A stretch of 64,000 nt of DNA from positions 1-64,000 of the forward strand of contig WGOC01000013.1 in assembly GCA_016124235.1 (NCBI GenBank), read 5' to 3'. Positions 27,749-36,271 of the stretch are shown piece after piece. Made by a program: the position numbers and the translations under genes. Under the pieces are notes generated by a model. That model ran no database searches. It was not told where the DNA came from and was given only the letters and a program-made list of their open reading frames with translations. Every line of letters begins with the position of its first letter. The first letter of the stretch is position 1. The stretch is from a bacterium. GTDB taxonomy: Bacteria; Verrucomicrobiota; Verrucomicrobiia; Limisphaerales; RI-55.

Positions 27749-28687
27749 ATGTTTTCGAAATTGCTGGTGCCGGTGATTTTGGCCGGCGCACTGATCGTTC
27801 CCGAAGTCCGGGCCGCCGACGCCCCGCCAACCATCGATCCGACGTTGGCCGCGCCACCGAGCCCACCCGCGCCACCGCCGACCGATGTCAAAACCGGCGC
27901 CGCGACGCAGCCCTTCAAACCGGCTGTCCGGATACCACCTCATTTGCCGACGAAATACCCGTTTGCCGCGCTTAATGTGCTGACCAATCTCGTGTTTGAT
28001 TCGGAGGTCAAGGAACAGACCGTCGCGCCGGACGCCGTGGAAGCGAATTTCAAATTTGCTGTCACGAACGTTTCCAAGGAGAAAGTTGTGATCAGTTCCG
28101 TGCGGACTTCCTGCGGTTGCACCGTGGCCCAGCTGCCGACACTGCCGTGGACGCTCGAACCAGGAACCAACGGCACGTTCGGCATCCACATGGACATCCG
28201 GGGCAAACGCGGATCGATCACCAAATCGGTCTTTGTCGCCACCGATCAGGGCAACAAAACGATCTACGTGCGCACGATCATTCCCGATCCGCCGACGATG
28301 ACCGACGATCAACGCAAACGAAACGCCATGATCGCAAAGGCCGACCGGCAAGCGGTCTTCAAGAACGATTGTGCGACGTGTCACGCGACACCGACGTTCG
28401 GCAAGACCGGCAGCGCGTTGTTTGAGGCGGCTTGCGAAATCTGCCACGGCGGCAGTCATCGCAACGAAATGGTTCCCGATCTGAACATCGCCAAACAGAT
28501 CCGCGACTACGATTACTGGCGCAACTGGATCGCCAACGGCAAGGAGGGCACGCTGATGCCCGGCTTCAGCCGCGAACACGGCGGTCCATTGACCGATGCG
28601 CAGATCATGTCGCTGGCACACTATTTGACGGGCCGCTTTCCGAACCTGCAGGCGTTCCCCGGTGCGGCGCCGAAATCCAATCCGTGA
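27749..28687 (+). CDS. Exported DUF1573 domain fused to cytochrome c
   Basis: The start at ATG 27749 gives 312 residues with a signal peptide (MFSKLLVPVILAGALIVPEVRA); GTG 27716 would overlap cysS by 4 bp. A Pro/Ala-rich linker leads to a DUF1573 beta-sandwich (FKFAVTNVSKEKVVISSVRTSCGC...), then a C-terminal c-type cytochrome with CATCH and CEICH near 220-250 (two haem c sites) and the distal motif GFSREHGG-PLTD. It is periplasmic. The pairing with tRNA synthetase and tmk genes is by location only; the role is probably electron transfer. It ends at 28687, overlapping tmk by 4 bp (GTGA). Confidence 0.88.
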   Translation: MFSKLLVPVILAGALIVPEVRAADAPPTIDPTLAAPPSPPAPPPTDVKTGAATQPFKPAVRIPPHLPTKYPFAALNVLTNLVFDSEVKEQTVAPDAVEANFKFAVTNVSKEKVVISSVRTSCGCTVAQLPTLPWTLEPGTNGTFGIHMDIRGKRGSITKSVFVATDQGNKTIYVRTIIPDPPTMTDDQRKRNAMIAKADRQAVFKNDCATCHATPTFGKTGSALFEAACEICHGGSHRNEMVPDLNIAKQIRDYDYWRNWIANGKEGTLMPGFSREHGGPLTDAQIMSLAHYLTGRFPNLQAFPGAAPKSNP

Positions 28688-29328
28688 ACCGCGGGTCCTT
28701 CATCACCTTTGAAGGGACGGAGGGAGGCGGCAAGTCGACCCAGATCAAGTTGCTCGAGGAGAGCCTCAAGGCGAAGGGTATCGCGACGCTCGTTTTACGG
28801 GAACCCGGCGGCACGCCGATCGGCGAGGAGATCCGTCACCTGCTCAAACACAGCGATGTGAACCACGCGATGACGGCCGAGGCAGAGCTGCTTCTGATGT
28901 GTGCCAGCCGCGCCCAACTCGTTCGCGAAATCATCCGGCCGGCGCTCGCCGCCGGCAAAACGGTGCTTTGTGATCGTTTCTATGACTCAACGCTGGCCTA
29001 CCAGGGATACGGTCGGCAACTGGATCTTGAGCAGGTAAAGACGATCATTGATTTCGCCGTCGGCGACACTCATCCCGATCTGACCCTTTACCTGCATGTC
29101 AGCGTTGAAGTCAGCGAAGAACGCCGTATCCGGCGCCAGGCCGAAAGCGCCACACCGCGGGATCGATTTGAGGAGGCCGATCGAAAATTCTTTGAGCGCG
29201 TTGAAAACGGATTCGCAAGGATCGCCGCTGCGGAACCACAGCGCGTTGTGCAGATCGACGCGGGTGGTCCAATTGAAGAAGTGCAGAAACGGATTCGCGA
29301 GGCCGTCAGAAGCAAGACCGGCCTCTGA
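28684..29328 (+). CDS. tmk: Thymidylate kinase
   Basis: 214 residues from GTG 28684, overlapping the preceding stop. It phosphorylates dTMP to dTDP. The P-loop EGTEGGGKST sits at residues 9-18, the REPGGTPIGE motif at about 38, DR(F/Y) motif CDRFYDSTLAYQGYGR near 100, and the lid region RRQAESATPRDRFE near 150. This is the family's usual length. Reading it from the upstream end of the open frame (28432) would bury it inside the cytochrome gene, so the later start is right. Confidence 0.97.
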   Translation: MNRGSFITFEGTEGGGKSTQIKLLEESLKAKGIATLVLREPGGTPIGEEIRHLLKHSDVNHAMTAEAELLLMCASRAQLVREIIRPALAAGKTVLCDRFYDSTLAYQGYGRQLDLEQVKTIIDFAVGDTHPDLTLYLHVSVEVSEERRIRRQAESATPRDRFEEADRKFFERVENGFARIAAAEPQRVVQIDAGGPIEEVQKRIREAVRSKTGL

Positions 29329-29348
29329 ACCGGCACGCGATGCCGACG

Positions 29349-29927
29349 TCAACGATTCGCATCGAACGCAATGGCTTCTTCGGGCGCCACGGCGTCAACC
29401 TCCTGCTTGATCACCTTGAGCGCGGACGCGGCGATCACCTCATTCAATTCGAGCAATGCCACGAGCTTGTCTTTGTGCTTGGCCATGCCCTGAACAAATT
29501 TCGTGTCCAAACCACCGCCAAACTCCGGCGCCGGTTCAAGATCGCCTTCCTTGAAAACAACGACTTCCTCGACCGAATCGACGATCAATCCCGTGGCCAA
29601 TGTTCCGTTCCGGCCAACTTCCACTTCACTCACGATGATGCAGTTGAGAATGGAATTGCCGACCGCTTCGACTTGAAACTTGGTTCGCAAATCGACCACG
29701 GGGATGACCGGTCCGCGCAGGTTCAAGCAGCCACGCACGTAGGCGGGCATTCGCGGGATACGGGTGAACTGGGCGGTGTTGTGAATGATTTCGCGGACGC
29801 GGCGAACGTGCAAACCATAGGCGTCACCGCCGGCGGAAAATATCAAGTATCGGCCGGGCGCGGCCGTACGGATTGAGCCATTGGCAGCCTGAGTTGACGA
29901 GTCGGCTGGGGAAAGTATTGCAGGCAT
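29349..29927 (-). CDS. cheW: CheW-like chemosensory adaptor
   Basis: A 192-residue protein with a single CheW domain (about 24-165): RYLIFSAGGDAYGLHVRRVREIIH, the start pattern of the family, then MPAYVRGCLNLRGPVIPVVDLRTKF, the conserved docking strand region. CheW couples receptors to CheA. Last gene of the five-gene minus-strand signalling operon, 22 bp after cheA. No receptor (MCP) lies in the window, so its receptors are encoded elsewhere or it serves a receptor-free complex. Confidence 0.93.
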   Translation of the reverse strand: MPAILSPADSSTQAANGSIRTAAPGRYLIFSAGGDAYGLHVRRVREIIHNTAQFTRIPRMPAYVRGCLNLRGPVIPVVDLRTKFQVEAVGNSILNCIIVSEVEVGRNGTLATGLIVDSVEEVVVFKEGDLEPAPEFGGGLDTKFVQGMAKHKDKLVALLELNEVIAASALKVIKQEVDAVAPEEAIAFDANR

Positions 29928-29949
29928 GGCGGGTGATTTGGGATCAAGA

Positions 29950-32577
29950 TCAGGCGGCGATCGCCTTGCTTAAATTGCGGAGGCTCACCAACGAGTTGGC
30001 GTCGATGATCAATCCGACCCGGCCATCACCCAGAATGGCACCACCGGCAATGGCGGGTGCTTTCTTGAAGGTCTCGCCCAGGCTCTTGATGACGACTTCC
30101 TGTTTGCCGATGAGCTGGTCCACCATCAGGCAACGAGTCTCGCCCCCGTTATCAACGACCACGAGCAGGGCGTCGGTCGGATCCGTGGTTCGTGGTTTCA
30201 CATCGAAGAATTCATACAATCGCAGCAAAGGACTCAGGCGTCCGCGGACATTCACCATTTCACCTTTTTCATGGACGGTGGTGATCATTTCTTGCGTCGG
30301 CCGGAACGACTCGCGAACCGAGAGCGTCGGAAGTATGAAGCGCTGTTCGCCAATCGTGACAATCAACCCGTCGATGATTGCGAGCGTGAGCGGCAGCGAA
30401 ATGGTAAACGTCGTCCCCTGACCGAGCGTCGATTCGATGTCGATCTTGCCACGCAGTTTTTCGATGTTCCGGCGAACGACATCCATGCCGACGCCCCGGC
30501 CGGAAATCTCCGTGACAACGTCGGCCGTCGAAAAGCCGGCGGCAAAGATCAGCGCGTACGCTTCCTTGTCGGTCAGCCGGTCTTTCTCCGTGATGATGCC
30601 GCGTTCCAGCGCCTTGGTGCGGAGCTTGTCTGGATTGAGCCCGCGGCCGTCATCCTGAATTTGAATGACGATGTTGCCACCCTGATGAAACGCGCTGAGA
30701 TGCACCGACCCCATCGACGGTTTGCCGGCCTTGGCGCGGTCATCGGGCATCTCGATCCCATGATCCACGCTATTGCGAATCATGTGAATCAACGGATCGC
30801 TGATCTCCTCGACGATGGTCCGATCCAGCTCCGTGTCTTCACCGTGCAGGATGAGTTCGGCCTGCTTGCCTTGCTTGCCCGAAACGTCGCGGACGAGCCG
30901 GGTCATCTTTTGGAACGTCGCCCGGATCGGCACCATGCGCAGTGACATCGCGTTGCGTTGAAGCTCCTTCGTGATGCGCGAGAGCTGCGCCAGATTGCGG
31001 GTCAATCGCTGGCTTTCAATCGTTGAAAGCACTTCGTCCTGACAAACCTGAGATTGCGCAATGACCATTTCGCCCACGAGATCGATCAATGAATCCAATT
31101 TGAGCGTGTCGACCTTGATGACCGATCCGCCCATGGCCTTCTCACTATTGCCGGATTTCGCGACGGGCTTCGCCGCGGACTTTTTGGCAGGCTCCGCCGG
31201 CGGCGGAGTCGATTGAGCCTTGGGTTCGGTTGGCGTTGCAACCGCTGCCGCGGGCCGTGCCTTGCCGCCACTCGAAACAACGCGCACCCGGCTGAGCAAC
31301 TCGCGCGTCGGCACGACAATTTCAGTGCCGGCATTCTGACCGGAAGTCTGGCCGCTGATCTCGTCAATGAACTGTTTGAAAGTGTCGCCGCCCGCGAGAA
31401 TCAAATCGATGATCGCCTTGTCGACGGTCAGTTTGTGCGTGCGCGCCAGATCGAGAATCGTCTCCAATTCATGGGCCAGTTCCTTGATCGGCAGGAGATT
31501 CAACAGACCAGCGCCACCTTTGAAGGTGTGAAACGCGCGAAAGATCGTGTTCAAGGTGTCGGCATCGTCGGGCTTCTGCTCGAGCACCAGAACTCCCTGC
31601 TCGATGTTCTGCAGGTGCTCCTGGGACTCCGCACAAAATTCGACGAGCAATTCGCCGTCACTCTCGAGATCCAGAACCAGACTCGCTTCCACACCGACGA
31701 CGTTTGCCGGAACCGCTTCCGGTCCGACCGGAGATTCGTCTCGCGGCGTCGCAGCATTACCTGAGGTGACGGCTTTGACCTGGCCAAGCAATTCCAAAGT
31801 CGGCACGCAAATCGTCTGACCGGCATTCTCGCCCGCGAGTTGCGCTTTGATTTCGTCGATGAACTTTTTGAAGGTGTCGCCGCCAGCCAAAATGAGATCA
31901 ATGATCTCCTTTCCGACCGTCAGCTTTTCGGTGCGCGCCAGATCGAGGATCGTTTCCAATTCATGCGCGAGCGCCTTGATTGGATGCAGGTTCAGCAATC
32001 CCGCCCCCCCCTTGAACGTGTGAAACGCCCGGAAAATGGTGTTCAACGTTTCGGCGTCACTGGGCTCGTTTTCGAGGACGAGCACACCCTGTTCGATGTT
32101 TTGCAGATGTTCCTGCGATTCATTGCAAAATTCCGCCAACAATTCGCCGTCGTTTTCGATGTCGAGCTCCAGCTCCGGTTCGGCCGCCGGTTCCTCGGTC
32201 GTAGTCGCCGCGCCGCTGGCATTCTTGTACGGCTTGATGGGTCGGTCATTCAACCCGTCCAGCACCGCGCTGTTGATCCAGTTGGCCCAATCGCCCAGTT
32301 CCTTGATCGAGCCTTCGTCAAAGTTGCCGGTCGTTTCGAAGATTCGGTCCACGATACCGATCGCGACATCGACGCCGGCAGCGATTTCCGGCGGCAGCTT
32401 GGCGGCGTGATCCTTGATTTCGGCAAGCAGGCAATTGACCGGCAGCAGGCCGGCGTCTTTGCCAGGCTGGGCAAGAGCCACTTCCAGGGCAATTTTGCCG
32501 ATGGTGTCCGAAGTTTGATTCAGGGTTTCGAGGTCTCGATTAAACATGGCAGTGGAAGCCGGAAATGTCGCCGGCAT
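29950..32577 (-). CDS. cheA: CheA-type histidine kinase with two tandem HPt domains
   Basis: 875 residues. A helical N-terminal part (1-120) precedes two HPt domains with phospho-acceptor His186 and His350, each in FRAFHTFKGGAGLLN; one module of about 164 residues, including the linker, is repeated. A Pro/Ala/Lys-rich linker leads to the dimerisation helices (about 490-560), HATPase domain (HMIRNSVDHGIEMPDDR N-box; DDGRGLN and GRGVGMDVV G-boxes) and a C-terminal CheW-like domain (about 730-870). It autophosphorylates and passes phosphate to a response regulator. Fourth gene of the operon; the separately encoded receiver-HD-GYP or hybrid kinase may be partners. Confidence 0.94.
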   Translation of the reverse strand: MPATFPASTAMFNRDLETLNQTSDTIGKIALEVALAQPGKDAGLLPVNCLLAEIKDHAAKLPPEIAAGVDVAIGIVDRIFETTGNFDEGSIKELGDWANWINSAVLDGLNDRPIKPYKNASGAATTTEEPAAEPELELDIENDGELLAEFCNESQEHLQNIEQGVLVLENEPSDAETLNTIFRAFHTFKGGAGLLNLHPIKALAHELETILDLARTEKLTVGKEIIDLILAGGDTFKKFIDEIKAQLAGENAGQTICVPTLELLGQVKAVTSGNAATPRDESPVGPEAVPANVVGVEASLVLDLESDGELLVEFCAESQEHLQNIEQGVLVLEQKPDDADTLNTIFRAFHTFKGGAGLLNLLPIKELAHELETILDLARTHKLTVDKAIIDLILAGGDTFKQFIDEISGQTSGQNAGTEIVVPTRELLSRVRVVSSGGKARPAAAVATPTEPKAQSTPPPAEPAKKSAAKPVAKSGNSEKAMGGSVIKVDTLKLDSLIDLVGEMVIAQSQVCQDEVLSTIESQRLTRNLAQLSRITKELQRNAMSLRMVPIRATFQKMTRLVRDVSGKQGKQAELILHGEDTELDRTIVEEISDPLIHMIRNSVDHGIEMPDDRAKAGKPSMGSVHLSAFHQGGNIVIQIQDDGRGLNPDKLRTKALERGIITEKDRLTDKEAYALIFAAGFSTADVVTEISGRGVGMDVVRRNIEKLRGKIDIESTLGQGTTFTISLPLTLAIIDGLIVTIGEQRFILPTLSVRESFRPTQEMITTVHEKGEMVNVRGRLSPLLRLYEFFDVKPRTTDPTDALLVVVDNGGETRCLMVDQLIGKQEVVIKSLGETFKKAPAIAGGAILGDGRVGLIIDANSLVSLRNLSKAIAA
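31267..32169 (-). repeat. Internal in-frame duplication encoding two HPt modules in cheA
   Basis: Residues 137-272 (32169-31762) and 301-437 (31677-31267) of CheA align at a constant offset of about 164 with very high identity, including identical IFRAFHTFKGGAGLLN cores and similar VPT-ELL-V linkers. A tandem duplication within the gene is the simplest reading. Confidence 0.9.
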
Positions 32578-32667
32578 TTCTCATTTTCTGATATCGGCGG
32601 GCACCGGGAGAAACTTGAGGGGTTTGGGGCCGGAACCGAGCGGAACTCGCGGGGAAGGAACGCGAGC

Positions 32668-34971
32668 TTAATTCCCGTCGCCATTGAGGAGGCGAGCAAT
32701 CAGATCCGCCGCCTCCCGGATGTTGAACGGTTTGTTCAGGATGCTCGCCCCCAGGTGTTCCTCCACGAGGCTGCGTTCCTCCGGTTCAAGGTAACCTGAT
32801 GCGAGAATGCATTTGGTGGTTGGCCAACGCACGGTGATCTCGCGAATGAGTTGCTGCCCGGTGATGCCGGTCATGTTGAAATCGGTCAACACGAGGTCCA
32901 TCGGTAGCTCCTCTTTTCCGAGGATCTCCAACGCTTCCTCACCGCTGGCAGCGACCTTGACGGTGTAGCCGGAGGCTTCGAGAAACGTCCGGGCAAAATC
33001 ACGGACCAAATCCATGTCGTCCACCACCAGCACACGTCCGGAACCGCGCTGCAATTTCTTGCGCGTCTGCTTGCGCGCGCTCTTGACGCCGATGGCCGCC
33101 ACTTCCGGCAAGTAGATGTTGAAGGCGGTGCCGCGGCCGGGCTCGGTCTCGATGTCGATGAACCCACCGGCGTGACGCACAACGCCGTGAACAATCGACA
33201 TCCCCAACCCGGTCCCCTTCCCCTTGTCCTTGGTCGTGAAAAACGGATCAAAAATCTTGTCGATAATCTCGGGAGGAATGCCCGTACCCGTATCCCGTAC
33301 CGTGCATTTGACGTACTTCTCACCGCTGGTGCGTTCGTGGCGCGCGGCCAGGCCGGCCGGCAATTCGACCACTTCGTTGCTCAATGTCAGACGCCCTCCG
33401 TCGGGCATGGCGTCGATCGAGTTGACGCACAGGTTCAGCAACATTTGCTGCGCCCGCGTGGCATCCAGCCGGGCACACGCCGGACTCTTGGACGGCTGAA
33501 CCACAATCTCGATCTTTTGCTTGAGCGAACGCCGCGCCATCGTGCTCGCCTCGGCGATCACGTCGTTGAAGTCCAGTACGACTTCGTTTTCATCGGAAGC
33601 GCGACTGAACGTAAGCAGCTGTTGGGTAATCTCGGATGCCCGGGTGGCCGCCTGGTCAATCTTTTGCAGCGGATCACCGAGCATGACCGGCAGGCCTTCC
33701 TCGAGCAGCATCAACGCGACATGCCCGCGAATTGCCTGCAACAGGTTGTTGAAATCATGGGCTACTCCCGCCGCCAGCGCGCCCACGGTCTCCATCTTTT
33801 GCGCCTGGTACAATTGGCTTTGCAATTCGTTCAGCTTGGTCTGGTCCGTGACTTTGTAGATTAAGCCGAGATTCTTGCCCTCGTGGCGCCAAGGCGCGAT
33901 GCGAATGAACCAATGCCGACGATTCACCGGGTCGTGCGCCTGGGTTTCGTACATGCGCCCGTCGGTGAGCACCTGCTCCATGGCCGTGCGAATTTGCTCA
34001 CGATGCTTCGGATCCGGTATGGCTTCGAGGAGCGACACGCCCGCTTTGGGGCGGCCCTCCCAAGCGAGCCAACCATGACGCAACGGCAGGCGATCCGAGA
34101 AATTGTTCACATGTGCCAGGCGGAAATCACGATCGACCGTATAGATGGCGGCGTCCAACGAATCCATGATCGACACCACCATGTTGCGCTCACGGCGCAG
34201 ATCTTCCTGCAGCCGCTTCAAGAGACTGATGTCCCGCTCAAAGATCGCGTAGCCGATGTGGTCGCCATTGAAATCAAAGATCAATGAAACGTTTGCCTGG
34301 ACGACATATTCGGACCCGTCGCTGCGGCGATTGATCAGTTCACCGCTCCAATCGACGTCGTTGTCGAGGTGTTGCCGGCAGGCCGCCAGTATGGATTCCT
34401 GACCGGGGGCGCGTAAGAAATCGAGCGACCGCCCCAAAGCATCCTCAATGGTGTAACCCGTCACCACCTGGAACGCGCTGTTGACAAACGTGAGCCGAAA
34501 ATCCGCGTCCGCGAGAAAGATCACGTCGGGGGTGGCATCGATCGCCGTGATCAAACGTTGGGCGTGGGATTCCATGCGCCAACGCCGGGAGACATCGCGC
34601 AAGGTGACCAGCATGAATCCTTCGTCGAGCGGCGTGATTTGCACGTCGACGATGTGCGGCGTGTTTTGGCGGATGATCATCCGCACGCCGGGAATCGTGT
34701 TCTGCCGTTTGCCGTCGCGTTTCAGACATTCGGCCACCGCGCGGGCGGAGGTGGGACTCAGGGAATCAAGCAAGCACGGGCACAGCGCGTTGTTTGGCAA
34801 ACTCAACAGATGGATCGCGCGCGGATTTGCCTCCTCGATCGTGCCGTCCCGCCGGCAGACCAGCAACGGATCCTCCGAATGATCGAAGAACAACCGCCAC
34901 CATCGCTCCCGACCGGGCGGCAGCGGATGAATCGCATCCCTGGGCTCCTGCGTGTAGTAGGCAGTCTTCAC
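32668..34971 (-). CDS. Hybrid PAS histidine kinase with C-terminal receiver
   Basis: 767 residues with no clear signal peptide or membrane helix, so a cytoplasmic sensor. Three PAS-like domains lie at about 25-130, 140-250 and 265-385. The HisKA region has [13 protein letters not shown] with phospho-accepting His405; the HATPase domain follows at about 495-625 ([32 protein letters not shown]). The C-terminal receiver (645-760) is complete: acidic pair in VVDDMD, phospho-acceptor Asp697 in VLTDFNMTG, Lys in LNKPFN. Third gene of the operon, 16 bp after the HD-GYP gene. Confidence 0.94.
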   Translation of the reverse strand: MKTAYYTQEPRDAIHPLPPGRERWWRLFFDHSEDPLLVCRRDGTIEEANPRAIHLLSLPNNALCPCLLDSLSPTSARAVAECLKRDGKRQNTIPGVRMIIRQNTPHIVDVQITPLDEGFMLVTLRDVSRRWRMESHAQRLITAIDATPDVIFLADADFRLTFVNSAFQVVTGYTIEDALGRSLDFLRAPGQESILAACRQHLDNDVDWSGELINRRSDGSEYVVQANVSLIFDFNGDHIGYAIFERDISLLKRLQEDLRRERNMVVSIMDSLDAAIYTVDRDFRLAHVNNFSDRLPLRHGWLAWEGRPKAGVSLLEAIPDPKHREQIRTAMEQVLTDGRMYETQAHDPVNRRHWFIRIAPWRHEGKNLGLIYKVTDQTKLNELQSQLYQAQKMETVGALAAGVAHDFNNLLQAIRGHVALMLLEEGLPVMLGDPLQKIDQAATRASEITQQLLTFSRASDENEVVLDFNDVIAEASTMARRSLKQKIEIVVQPSKSPACARLDATRAQQMLLNLCVNSIDAMPDGGRLTLSNEVVELPAGLAARHERTSGEKYVKCTVRDTGTGIPPEIIDKIFDPFFTTKDKGKGTGLGMSIVHGVVRHAGGFIDIETEPGRGTAFNIYLPEVAAIGVKSARKQTRKKLQRGSGRVLVVDDMDLVRDFARTFLEASGYTVKVAASGEEALEILGKEELPMDLVLTDFNMTGITGQQLIREITVRWPTTKCILASGYLEPEERSLVEEHLGASILNKPFNIREAADLIARLLNGDGN

Positions 34972-34987
34972 GTCATGTGCCGTCGCA

Positions 34988-36268
34988 TCAAAGATAGACC
35001 AACAACGTCTGGCTGATCGGGTTGATGCGATGGTGGTTTTTCAATTTTTCAATCGAGGCGTCCGTCAGCGTTTGGCCTTCCGGGATCAGCAACATGCCAT
35101 TGGCAGTGTAGATCGCCTGGCCCACAACCATGCCGGGTTCGAGCTCGGACATCAGCACTTCGCGCTCTTTGCGCGGCACGGACGCCCTGGGCTGGCAACG
35201 CGCCAGCAGCCGGACCGCGTCGGGATCAAACTCCGTTCCGCTGCGGTGCCGGATGCGGTCCAGCGTTTCGGCATCGCTGCCCGTGCCTTCGGCAAACGCC
35301 ACCGACACGGCCAGAATCCGACCCAGCCGGGGAATCGCCTCCCCTTTCAATCCGTCGGGATAACCGCTCCCGTCGTAACGTTCGTGATGCGAACGGATCA
35401 ACTTGCCCACCGGCTCGAGATGGTGCATGAACCGAACCAGCTCTTCGCCCAAAACCGGATGCTGATGAATCAGTGTCCGCTCGGCCTCACTTAATGAATC
35501 GGGTGATTCCTGCCATTTCTTGATCAAGTTTCTCGGCACGCCAACCAGCCCGATGTCGTGCAACAACGAACTGTATTCCAACACCTGCGTATCCTCGGGG
35601 CTTAATCCCATGCCCTCCGCCATGGCCAGACTCACGGCGTAGGTGCGACGCGCGCGCATGCCCAGCAGTGGGTAGAATGTTTGCATTACGTTGAGGCAAA
35701 GCTCGACCGAGTGACTGAGGTTTTCAGTCATCGCCGCGTAAAGATCGTTCAATCGGGAATTCTGTTCGGCGACACGGCTCACCTGTTCTTCGAGGGATTT
35801 GTTCAGGCGCGTGAGCTTTTCGTTCATGCTCAAAGTCGTGGCCTGGAGCACGGCATTGCGCAGAATCAATTCGTATCGCTGCACCGCGTTGCGCACCGTG
35901 GCGAGCAGCTCTTCGCGCAACCAGGGCTTTACGATGAAGCGGTAAATCTCGCCCTTGTTGATCGCATCAATCACGGTGCTCAAGCTGAGCACGGCGGTGA
36001 TCAATATACGCGTTGCGTCCGGCTGGACTTCCTTGACCTGGGCCAGGAATTCCAATCCCGAAAGTGCCGGCATCATCTGGTCCGTGATGATCACGGCGTA
36101 TTGTTCCTTGCGCACCATTTCGAGCGCCTTGAGCGCATCGGTGGTCGTATCGACGTTGTAGCCTTCACGACGCAGCGTTTCCCGCAACGCGACAAGGACA
36201 ATCTCTTCGTCGTCCACCACCAGGATGCGGTGCAACGAGTTTTCGTGATTGGTAGGGTCAGCCTTCAT
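34988..36268 (-). CDS. Response regulator with HD-GYP domain, possibly degenerate
   Basis: 426 residues. The receiver at 13-130 is complete: DDEE, Asp63 (ITDQMMP), Lys114 (IVKPW). A coiled segment (about 140-175) leads to an HD-GYP domain (190-360) with HD at 237-238, HP at 270-271, HHE at 294-296 and GYP at 302-304. HD-GYP proteins typically hydrolyse cyclic di-GMP. However, the metal-ligand Asp after RILAV is Ser322 here, and the early His expected near 209 is not evident (RARRTYAVSLA), so catalysis is uncertain. Second gene of the operon, 3 bp from the upstream kinase gene. Confidence 0.9.
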   Translation of the reverse strand: MKADPTNHENSLHRILVVDDEEIVLVALRETLRREGYNVDTTTDALKALEMVRKEQYAVIITDQMMPALSGLEFLAQVKEVQPDATRILITAVLSLSTVIDAINKGEIYRFIVKPWLREELLATVRNAVQRYELILRNAVLQATTLSMNEKLTRLNKSLEEQVSRVAEQNSRLNDLYAAMTENLSHSVELCLNVMQTFYPLLGMRARRTYAVSLAMAEGMGLSPEDTQVLEYSSLLHDIGLVGVPRNLIKKWQESPDSLSEAERTLIHQHPVLGEELVRFMHHLEPVGKLIRSHHERYDGSGYPDGLKGEAIPRLGRILAVSVAFAEGTGSDAETLDRIRHRSGTEFDPDAVRLLARCQPRASVPRKEREVLMSELEPGMVVGQAIYTANGMLLIPEGQTLTDASIEKLKNHHRINPISQTLLVYL

Positions 36269-36271
36269 TAA

